Positions 1 to 5,702 of a stretch of 5,702 nt of DNA are shown here, piece by piece. The translations under genes were made by a program, and so were the position numbers. Origin of the DNA: Rickettsia typhi (GTDB taxonomy: Bacteria; Pseudomonadota; Gammaproteobacteria; Burkholderiales; Burkholderiaceae_C); contig CALPPP020000093.1 of the NCBI GenBank assembly GCA_943325485.2, forward strand, positions 1-5,702, written 5' to 3'. Numbering within the stretch: the first letter of the stretch is position 1; each line of letters starts with the position of its first letter. The notes under the pieces were generated by a model. The model made no database searches and was not told the DNA's origin. It saw only the letters and a program-made list of their open reading frames with translations.

Positions 1-303
1 GTACAGGTACAGGCCATGGCCACCCTCGTCTTGCACCTTGGCAATCAGGATGGCTTTGCGTTTCAAGCTCGGTGCGCGGCTGATCCAGTTGCCTTCGGGC
101 AGCATCCCGACGATCTCGCTGTGCGCGTGTTGGCTGATTTGGCGCACCAGCGTTTTGCGGTAGTGCTCGGGCATCCAGTCGCGCGGCTCTATCTTGCCTT
201 CGCGGTTGATGGTGTCTTCAAAGTGGGCTTGTTTGTCTGCGTCCGTCGAGGGGACAGTGGCATTGTTCAGCGGGGGATTCAGGTCCAAAGCCTGTGTGTA
301 CAT
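1..303 (-). CDS. paaA: Phenylacetyl-CoA 1,2-epoxidase subunit PaaA, N-terminal part (runs off left edge)
   Basis: PaaA is the di-iron oxygenase subunit of the PaaABCE complex, which epoxidises the ring of phenylacetyl-CoA in the aerobic phenylacetate pathway in the cytoplasm. Translation from the ATG at 303-301 gives 101 residues beginning [11 protein letters not shown], followed by [20 protein letters not shown], a stretch I recognise as typical of PaaA. Di-iron ligands are visible: Glu63 in HSEIVG, and the pair Glu93/His96 in DEGGH. These sit at a constant offset of 21 from the E. coli ligands as I remember them (E42, E72, H75), because this protein has a longer N-terminus. The second ligand half and the C-terminus lie outside the window. 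GGAG at 313-310 is a good ribosome binding site, 6 nt from the ATG. A palindromic operator and promoter lie just upstream. The rest of a paa operon would be expected to the left. Confidence 0.93.
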   Translation of the reverse strand, partial: MYTQALDLNPPLNNATVPSTDADKQAHFEDTINREGKIEPRDWMPEHYRKTLVRQISQHAHSEIVGMLPEGNWISRAPSLKRKAILIAKVQDEGGHGLYLY

Positions 304-342
304 GAGAAGCTCCATTGCCCTTGGTCAACAGGGTGTAAAAGC

Positions 343-351
343 AGTATATCA
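343..351 (-). promoter_or_regulatory. Extended -10 promoter element of paaA
   Basis: On the minus strand the bases 351-343 read TGATATACT, an extended -10 element (TG, one base, then TATACT). It would start transcription near 336, leaving a leader of about 33 nt before the paaA ATG. No good -35 hexamer lies 16-18 bp upstream; that space is filled by the palindrome at 353-376, as expected for a promoter that relies on an extended -10 and is blocked by a repressor. The start site is inferred, not seen. Confidence 0.55.
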
Positions 352-352
352 A

Positions 353-376
353 TTAGCCAACCGGCCGGTTGGCTAA
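353..376. promoter_or_regulatory. Perfect 24-bp palindrome, probable PaaR (TetR-family) operator
   Basis: The left arm TTAGCCAACCGG (353-364) is followed directly by its exact reverse complement CCGGTTGGCTAA (365-376), with no mismatch and no spacer. It ends 1 bp before the extended -10 of paaA and covers the -35 region, so a bound protein would block RNA polymerase. In Betaproteobacteria phenylacetate operons are known to be repressed by TetR-family PaaR, released by phenylacetyl-CoA, and PaaR sites are ACCG/CGGT-type palindromes; assignment to PaaR is inference from this position. The palindrome also contains the rlmJ stop codon (375-373). In RNA it could fold into a hairpin, but the T-run that follows is too weak for a convincing terminator. 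Confidence 0.7.
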
Positions 377-1272
377 CCGGTGTTCAGCGTAAATCCCGCT
401 TGTTTGTCTTGCCCCATGAGTTGCACCATTTGGGGCAAAGCGGCTTCCAATTCCTCTTTCAAAGTGAACGGCGGGTTAATCACCACCACACCGCTTTCCA
501 CCAATCCCAGCCGTTTGACGGGGTCGCCGGTGACCGCTTCTGGGCGTTGCGCCCCCGAACGTATGCGTAAAGTGGCATGCAGCCAAGGCCGGTTAGATTG
601 GCGAGCCAAATTGGTCAAATGTCTTGGCAAGCTGTGCGCTTGCGGGCGCGGAATAATGGGGTACCAAACCACAAAAGTACCCGTGGCAAATCGCTGTAAA
701 CCCGTTGATACAGCCACCACCACGCGCTCGTAATCGAGTTTGATTTCATAGCTGGGGTCAATGAACACCAAGCCTCGGCGGGTGGGCGGAGGCAGGTATT
801 TGGGCAAGCCCATAAAACCATCCTCGTGCATCACCATGGTTTGGCGACCTGCTTGCAGCGCTTCCACATTCGCCATCAAGGCGCGAATATCGGTAGGATG
901 CATTTCAAACAGCTTCAATTTGTCTTGCTCGCGCAACAGATGATGGGCGATAAATGGCGAACCAGGGTAGTTCAACAAACCGCCTTGCGGATTGAAGTGG
1001 TCGAGGACGGCGCGATAGGCCAGCAAAGCAGGGGCCATCGGGCCGGAAAGCTTGGATTTGTTACGAATCAGCGCCAACAAACCTTCTTGCGCTTCACCGC
1101 TTTGTTTGGCATCAGGGCTGTCAAGTTTGTAAAGGCCAGGACCGCTATGGGTATCGATGGCGGTGTAACCGACCTCCTTTTGTGCAAGATAATGCATCGT
1201 CGAGATCAAAACCGTGTGTTTTAAGACATCGGCATGGTTTCCTGCATGAAAGGCGTGGCGGTAACTGAACAT
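373..1272 (-). CDS. rlmJ: 23S rRNA (adenine(2030)-N6)-methyltransferase RlmJ
   Basis: RlmJ (YhiR) uses S-adenosylmethionine to methylate N6 of A2030 (E. coli numbering) in 23S rRNA; homologues have also been linked to the use of DNA as a nutrient. The 299-residue product is slightly longer than the roughly 280 residues of the E. coli protein. The N-terminus MFSYRHAFHAGNHADVLKHT is diagnostic. Further landmarks are DTHSGPGLY (40-48, near the SAM site), YPGSP (102-106), LFEMHPTD (121-128), the catalytic motif IV as DPSY (172-175), VWYPI (202-206) and VINPPF (264-269). Motif IV has Ser where the general N6-adenine methyltransferase pattern is (D/N/S)PP(Y/F). The ATG at 1272 is the only start that keeps the conserved N-terminus; no clear Shine-Dalgarno is seen before it. 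It is divergent from rplM and lies upstream of paaA on the same strand, its stop codon inside the paaA operator. Confidence 0.94.
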   Translation of the reverse strand: MFSYRHAFHAGNHADVLKHTVLISTMHYLAQKEVGYTAIDTHSGPGLYKLDSPDAKQSGEAQEGLLALIRNKSKLSGPMAPALLAYRAVLDHFNPQGGLLNYPGSPFIAHHLLREQDKLKLFEMHPTDIRALMANVEALQAGRQTMVMHEDGFMGLPKYLPPPTRRGLVFIDPSYEIKLDYERVVVAVSTGLQRFATGTFVVWYPIIPRPQAHSLPRHLTNLARQSNRPWLHATLRIRSGAQRPEAVTGDPVKRLGLVESGVVVINPPFTLKEELEAALPQMVQLMGQDKQAGFTLNTG

Positions 1273-1304
1273 GCACTATCGTAACCCGCCCAAAGCAAAA
1301 TAGC

Positions 1305-1331
1305 TTGAAAACCCAATAAATGGCATAGAAT
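1305..1331 (+). promoter_or_regulatory. Candidate sigma-70 promoter of rplM-rpsI
   Basis: TTGAAA at 1305-1310 and TAGAAT at 1326-1331 resemble -35 and -10 hexamers; the -10 matches five of six consensus bases. The spacer is 15 bp, shorter than the ideal 17, which lowers confidence. Transcription would begin near 1338, leaving a leader of about 110 nt before the rplM ATG. No other pair in the 175-bp gap looks better. The same gap must also hold the divergent rlmJ promoter, which I could not identify. Confidence 0.45.
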
Positions 1332-1335
1332 GGCA

Positions 1336-1447
1336 GGCTTCGCAGCGAACAAGGCCCCGCGGCGAAGTTGTCATCCCCACCTAAGAGGTTCCCAGCAGAG
1401 GAACACCGACCGTGGAAAAGGGCCCCACAACCCACTCTAGGAAAAAA
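1336..1447 (+). promoter_or_regulatory. Structured 5' leader of rplM, possible autoregulatory RNA
   Basis: The leader can form at least three hairpins by inspection. One is a stem of CTTCGC (1338-1343) with GCGAAG (1362-1367), extendable by two G-T pairs and by an inner GCG/CGC. A second pairs GTTCC (1388-1392) with GGAAC (1400-1404) around a 7-nt loop. A third, weaker one pairs GTGG (1412-1415) with CCAC (1425-1428). The ribosome binding site AGGA (1439-1442) lies after the last hairpin and is 5 nt from the ATG. In E. coli the rplM-rpsI operon is repressed by its own product L13, so a leader target is plausible; that this leader does so is inference. Confidence 0.35.
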
Positions 1448-1891
1448 ATGTCCACTTTCAGCGCAAAACCCGCTGACGTGACGCATGAGTGGTTTGTGAT
1501 TGACGCCACCGATAAGGTGCTCGGACGGATTGCCAGCGAAGCAGCCCTCCGTTTACGCGGCAAGCACAAAGCCATTTATACGCCCCACGTCGATACCGGC
1601 GACTACATTGTCGTCATCAACGCATCCAAAATTCGTGTCACAGGCAATAAGTCCTTGGACAAGATGTACCACCGCCATTCTGGCTACCCAGGTGGCATCT
1701 CCAGCATGAACTTTCGCGATATGCAAGCCAAGCACCCCGGCCGTGCTTTGGAAAAAGCGGTCAAAGGCATGCTGCCCAAAGGTCCTTTGGGATTTGCCAT
1801 GATTAAAAAGCTCAAGGTGTACGGCGGAGCCGAGCATCCCCATACCGCCCAACAGCCTAAAGTGCTGGATATCCCAGGAGCGTCTAAATGA
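1448..1891 (+). CDS. rplM: 50S ribosomal protein L13
   Basis: L13 is an early-assembly protein that binds 23S rRNA in the large subunit. The 147-residue product carries the family core: [16 protein letters not shown] (15-30), [19 protein letters not shown] (35-53), VTGNK (64-68), the signature [11 protein letters not shown] (105-115) and [20 protein letters not shown] (121-140). The usual protein ends near residue 142; here five extra residues, PGASK, follow. The ATG at 1448 is preferred because [15 protein letters not shown] matches the normal N-terminus and AGGA lies 5 nt upstream. A longer reading from the GTG at 1412 would add 12 residues foreign to the family. The TGA stop overlaps the rpsI start as ATGA, so the two should be co-transcribed and translationally coupled. 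Confidence 0.97.
   Translation: MSTFSAKPADVTHEWFVIDATDKVLGRIASEAALRLRGKHKAIYTPHVDTGDYIVVINASKIRVTGNKSLDKMYHRHSGYPGGISSMNFRDMQAKHPGRALEKAVKGMLPKGPLGFAMIKKLKVYGGAEHPHTAQQPKVLDIPGASK
1876..1880 (+). promoter_or_regulatory. Ribosome binding site of rpsI inside the end of rplM
   Basis: AGGAG lies 7 nt before the rpsI ATG at 1888 and is read as part of the last rplM codons (the PGA of the extra C-terminal tail). It supports the overlapping start and means ribosomes finishing L13 pass over the S9 initiation site. Confidence 0.8.
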
Positions 1892-2280
1892 TTGGTGAAT
1901 GGAACAATGGCACCGGCCGACGTAAATCCAGCGTTGCCCGTGTGTTTCTGAAAAAAGGCACGGGTCAAATCAAGATCAATGGCAAAGACATCGCCGAATA
2001 TTTCGGCCGTCAGACCTCCATCATGATCGCCAAACAACCCCTGTTTTTGACGCAACATGCCGAATCTTTCGACATCCAGATCAATGTGCAAGGCGGTGGC
2101 GAGTCTGGTCAAGCAGGGGCTGCCCGTCACGGCATCACCCGCGCCTTGATCGATTACGACGCAACGCTCAAGCCCGTGCTGTCCGCAGCAGGCTTTGTCA
2201 CCCGCGATGCGCGTGAAGTTGAGCGTAAAAAGGTCGGTTTGCACGGTGCTCGTCGCCGTAAGCAGTTCAGCAAACGCTGA
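1888..2280 (+). CDS. rpsI: 30S ribosomal protein S9
   Basis: S9 sits in the head of the small subunit, and its C-terminal tail reaches the P-site tRNA. The product is 130 residues, the same length as the E. coli protein. The N-terminal [13 protein letters not shown] (8-20), the central [21 protein letters not shown] (68-88), [19 protein letters not shown] (107-124) and the C-terminal QFSKR ending in Arg130 are all standard. It starts at the ATG overlapping the rplM stop, with AGGAG 7 nt upstream. It is the second and last gene of the operon, followed by a hairpin and then an intrinsic terminator. Nothing is missing or unusual in the protein. Confidence 0.97.
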   Translation: MIGEWNNGTGRRKSSVARVFLKKGTGQIKINGKDIAEYFGRQTSIMIAKQPLFLTQHAESFDIQINVQGGGESGQAGAARHGITRALIDYDATLKPVLSAAGFVTRDAREVERKKVGLHGARRRKQFSKR

Positions 2281-2288
2281 TGCTGTTG

Positions 2289-2307
2289 TGCCCACATCGT
2301 GTGGGCA
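2289..2307 (+). other. GC-rich hairpin just after rpsI
   Basis: TGCCCACA (2289-2296) pairs perfectly with TGTGGGCA (2300-2307) across a TCG loop, beginning 9 nt after the rpsI stop. No T-run follows, so it is not itself a canonical terminator. It may stabilise the 3' end of the operon mRNA or assist the terminator that follows 12 nt later. Confidence 0.6.
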
Positions 2308-2318
2308 AGACCAAACAA

Positions 2319-2353
2319 GAGCCGCTGGCATTCACCTGCTGGCGGTTTTTTTT
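2319..2353 (+). terminator. Intrinsic terminator of the rplM-rpsI operon
   Basis: CCGCTGGCA (2322-2330) pairs with TGCTGGCGG (2337-2345), with two G-T pairs in the middle and a 6-nt TTCACC loop. The outer bases GAG/TTT could extend the stem. Eight consecutive T's (2346-2353) follow at once. This is the classic rho-independent form and separates rpsI from erpA. Confidence 0.9.
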
Positions 2354-2381
2354 GGTCAAACTAAATGACCCTGCCTGGGGT

Positions 2382-2406
2382 ATTGTTGAGTAAACTAGGT
2401 TACTAT
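2382..2406 (+). promoter_or_regulatory. Probable IscR type 1 binding site upstream of erpA
   Basis: Aligned to the 25-base E. coli type 1 IscR consensus as I remember it, this stretch agrees at 19 positions, including the outer AT.G and CTAT ends and the inner TTGA.T and TAG blocks. It ends 27 bp before the erpA ATG. IscR with a [2Fe-2S] cluster represses Fe-S assembly genes, erpA among them in E. coli, so the location makes sense. No iscR gene is in this window. I could not assign -35 and -10 hexamers confidently; TACTAT at 2401-2406 is one -10 candidate without a good -35. Confidence 0.5.
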
Positions 2407-2433
2407 TGACCCATCAAGATATTGGAGTGCGCC

Positions 2434-2799
2434 ATGAGTGCCTTAGCCGAAGCAACACCTACCACCATGCCCGAACCCATCGTGTTCACCGACAGCGCGG
2501 CCGCCAAAGTGGCCGATTTGATCGCTGAAGAAGGCAATACCGATTTGAAATTGCGAGTTTTTGTCCAAGGCGGCGGTTGCTCGGGCTTTCAATATGGCTT
2601 CACGTTTGATGAGATCACCAATGAAGACGACACCACCATGACTAAAAATGGTGTGTCCTTGCTGATTGACGCCATGAGCTACCAGTATTTATTAGGTGCC
2701 GAAATCGACTACAAGGAAGATTTGCAAGGTGCCCAGTTCGTTATTAAAAACCCCAATGCCACTTCTACCTGTGGCTGCGGTTCTTCTTTCTCTGCTTAA
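2434..2799 (+). CDS. erpA: Iron-sulfur cluster insertion protein ErpA (A-type carrier)
   Basis: ErpA is a cytoplasmic A-type carrier that receives Fe-S clusters from the assembly machinery and passes them to target apoproteins. The 121-residue product has the three conserved cluster-binding cysteines: Cys49 in [11 protein letters not shown], and Cys113 and Cys115 in the C-terminal [10 protein letters not shown]. coli ErpA is about 114 residues, so the first dozen residues here form a slightly longer, variable N-terminus. The ATG at 2434 is chosen because GGAG (2424-2427) lies 6 nt before it; the in-frame TTG at 2422 would start before that site. Its own promoter region follows the rpsI terminator and carries an IscR-like site. 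The end faces anmK with only 3 nt between stop codons. ErpA rather than IscA or SufA is preferred for the overall sequence and the stand-alone setting. Confidence 0.93.
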   Translation: MSALAEATPTTMPEPIVFTDSAAAKVADLIAEEGNTDLKLRVFVQGGGCSGFQYGFTFDEITNEDDTTMTKNGVSLLIDAMSYQYLLGAEIDYKEDLQGAQFVIKNPNATSTCGCGSSFSA

Positions 2800-2808
2800 G
2801 TTTTAAGC
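2794..2808. repeat. Small inverted repeat joining the erpA and anmK stop codons
   Basis: GCTTAA (2794-2799) and TTAAGC (2803-2808) are exact reverse complements around GTT. The TAA of erpA and the TAA of anmK on the other strand occupy symmetric positions in the arms. The stem is weak and no T-run follows in either direction, so it is not a convincing terminator. Confidence 0.5.
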
Positions 2809-3909
2809 GGGGTACAGCCCGCCCAAGACACGCAAGCCTTTGGCACCTGTCACATCGGGCAGGTTGCCAGGCAAACCCAAAACAAATTGCCTGGCCAACC
2901 AAGCAAACGCAGCCGCTTCCACTTGTAAGGGTGGCAAGCCATGCGACGCTGTGGTGCTGACTGCAACCTCGGGCAGATAGCTGGCAAGCAGTGACATCAG
3001 TTGCAGGTTGTAGGCCCCGCCGCCACAGACCCATAAAACGCAGGCCTTGGGCGCAAAACGGGCAACAGCCTCTGTGGCACTGCGAGCGCTCAGGTGCACC
3101 AAGCTGGCTTGAACATCCACAGGCGACAGGGATTGAAAATCTGAAAGGTATTGAGCAAGCCACTGTGCATGAAACAAATCGCGGCCTGTGCTTTTGGGTG
3201 GTGCAAGTGCAAAAAAAGGCTCGGTCAGCATGTGTTCAATCAATGCTTCAGACGGTTTTCCTTTGGCGCTCCAAGCACCATCGGCGTCATATGCTTGACC
3301 GAGGTGTTGCTGGCACCACAGATCGAGCAGAACATTGCCAGGGCCGCAGTCAAAACCTAGAACACTGTTATCTGGGTGCAAGATGCTGAGGTTGGCCATG
3401 CCTCCGATGTTCAGTATGACGTTTGTTTCTGCCGTGCTACCCCACAGAGATTGGTGAAAGGCAGGCACCAAAGGCGCACCTTGGCCGCCAGCCGCAACAT
3501 CTCTGCTGCGAAAATCAGCCACCACATCAATGCCACAAAGTTCTGCGAGCAAAGAGGGGTTATTGAGTTGAAGGGTGTAGCCCACGCCATCGTGTAAGCC
3601 TGGTTGGTGCCGCACGGTTTGCCCATGGACCCCAACGGCACGAACCGAAGCAGAGCGCAGTCCTTGCTGATCCAGCAGTAAATCAATGGCGTTGGCATAG
3701 ATCTTGGCCAAAGCATTGGCGGCCAACGCGGATTGATGCAATTCGTTCAAACCAGCATGGTTGAGGTCCAGCAGGCTTTGCTTTAAAAGTGGAGATAAGG
3801 GCAAGGTTTGGTGACCCAGCACACGACAACCAGATGCAAAGTCCACCAAAACAGCGTCAACACCATCAAGAGAAGTTCCCGACATCACGCCTATGTAGAG
3901 CGTGGACAT
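2803..3909 (-). CDS. anmK: Anhydro-N-acetylmuramic acid kinase
   Basis: AnmK uses ATP and water to open and phosphorylate 1,6-anhydro-N-acetylmuramic acid taken up during cell-wall turnover, giving MurNAc-6-phosphate in the cytoplasm for recycling. The 368-residue product matches the usual length (E. coli about 369). Family landmarks are GVMSGTSLDGVDAV (7-20), VGVHGQTV (92-99), DFRSRDVAAGGQGAPLVPAFH (132-152), LNIGGMANLS (166-175), FDCGPGNVLLD (186-196) with the likely catalytic base Asp187, PPKSTGRD (237-244), CGGGAYN (295-301), EAAAFAWLA (331-339) and GNLPDVTGA (348-356). The ATG at 3909 gives the normal N-terminus; reading from the TTG at 3984 would add 25 residues unlike the family. It follows the M23 gene by 7 nt and has no visible Shine-Dalgarno, so translation probably depends on coupling to that gene. 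Confidence 0.95.
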   Translation of the reverse strand: MSTLYIGVMSGTSLDGVDAVLVDFASGCRVLGHQTLPLSPLLKQSLLDLNHAGLNELHQSALAANALAKIYANAIDLLLDQQGLRSASVRAVGVHGQTVRHQPGLHDGVGYTLQLNNPSLLAELCGIDVVADFRSRDVAAGGQGAPLVPAFHQSLWGSTAETNVILNIGGMANLSILHPDNSVLGFDCGPGNVLLDLWCQQHLGQAYDADGAWSAKGKPSEALIEHMLTEPFFALAPPKSTGRDLFHAQWLAQYLSDFQSLSPVDVQASLVHLSARSATEAVARFAPKACVLWVCGGGAYNLQLMSLLASYLPEVAVSTTASHGLPPLQVEAAAFAWLARQFVLGLPGNLPDVTGAKGLRVLGGLYPA

Positions 3910-3916
3910 TGGACGG

Positions 3917-5702
<1,786 letters not shown>

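Noticed and set aside
353..376. Palindrome as the terminator of rlmJ
   Set aside because: The stem has no natural loop and is followed by a mixed sequence rather than a T-run; an operator role explains it better.
16..570. Open frame of 184 codons on the plus strand
   Set aside because: It is antisense to paaA and the end of rlmJ, runs through the operator, and has no recognisable domain; the minus-strand reading gives clear PaaA and RlmJ.
826..1224. Open frame of 132 codons on the plus strand within rlmJ
   Set aside because: It is the shadow of rlmJ on the other strand, with no domain or ribosome site.
1412..1447. GTG-initiated extension of rplM
   Set aside because: It adds 12 residues not found in L13 proteins and lies upstream of the AGGA that serves the ATG at 1448.
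1684..2331. Open frame of 215 codons on the minus strand
   Set aside because: It is antisense to rplM and rpsI, whose plus-strand products are unmistakable, and it runs through the terminator region.
2354..2370. Inverted repeat GGTCA-N7-TGACC after the rpsI terminator
   Set aside because: The five-base arms are short and there is no supporting context; the first bases directly follow the terminator T-run. It is too weak to call an operator.

Overview
The window looks like ordinary chromosomal housekeeping DNA from a betaproteobacterium, most likely order Burkholderiales and plausibly family Comamonadaceae. The protein sequences (L13, S9, ErpA, TyrRS) and the gene order tyrS / M23 peptidase / anmK / erpA / rpsI-rplM are what I would expect there, and base composition looks moderate rather than very GC-rich. 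The taxonomic call is inference from remembered family sequences, not from a search. I see no mobile element, CRISPR array, tRNA, rRNA or sign of recent transfer. I do not find an undescribed system; the interesting content is regulatory.

Left part (1-1272, minus strand): the first 101 codons of paaA (phenylacetyl-CoA epoxidase oxygenase subunit) run off the left edge, preceded by rlmJ (23S rRNA adenine-N6 methyltransferase) on the same strand. Between them is a perfect 24-bp palindrome that overlaps the rlmJ stop codon and lies next to an extended -10 promoter element. This is the expected layout of a TetR-type (PaaR-like) operator controlling the phenylacetate operon.

Middle (1273-2433, plus strand): a promoter and a leader of roughly 110 nt with several possible hairpins precede rplM-rpsI, which overlap by 4 nt (ATGA). 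The pair ends in a simple hairpin followed by a strong intrinsic terminator with eight T's. Next comes a short promoter region with a good match to an IscR type 1 site, then erpA (Fe-S cluster carrier).

Right part (2434-5702): erpA converges tail to tail with anmK, with only 3 nt between the stop codons. On the minus strand an M23-family murein endopeptidase lies upstream of anmK with a 7-nt gap, so the two form a cell-wall hydrolysis and recycling pair. Divergent from them, tyrS (tyrosyl-tRNA synthetase) begins at 5352 and runs off the right edge after 117 codons. The roughly 110-bp gap between the M23 gene and tyrS should hold both promoters, but I could not place either with confidence.

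Every gene-sized stretch is accounted for, and no gap longer than about 180 bp lacks a gene.
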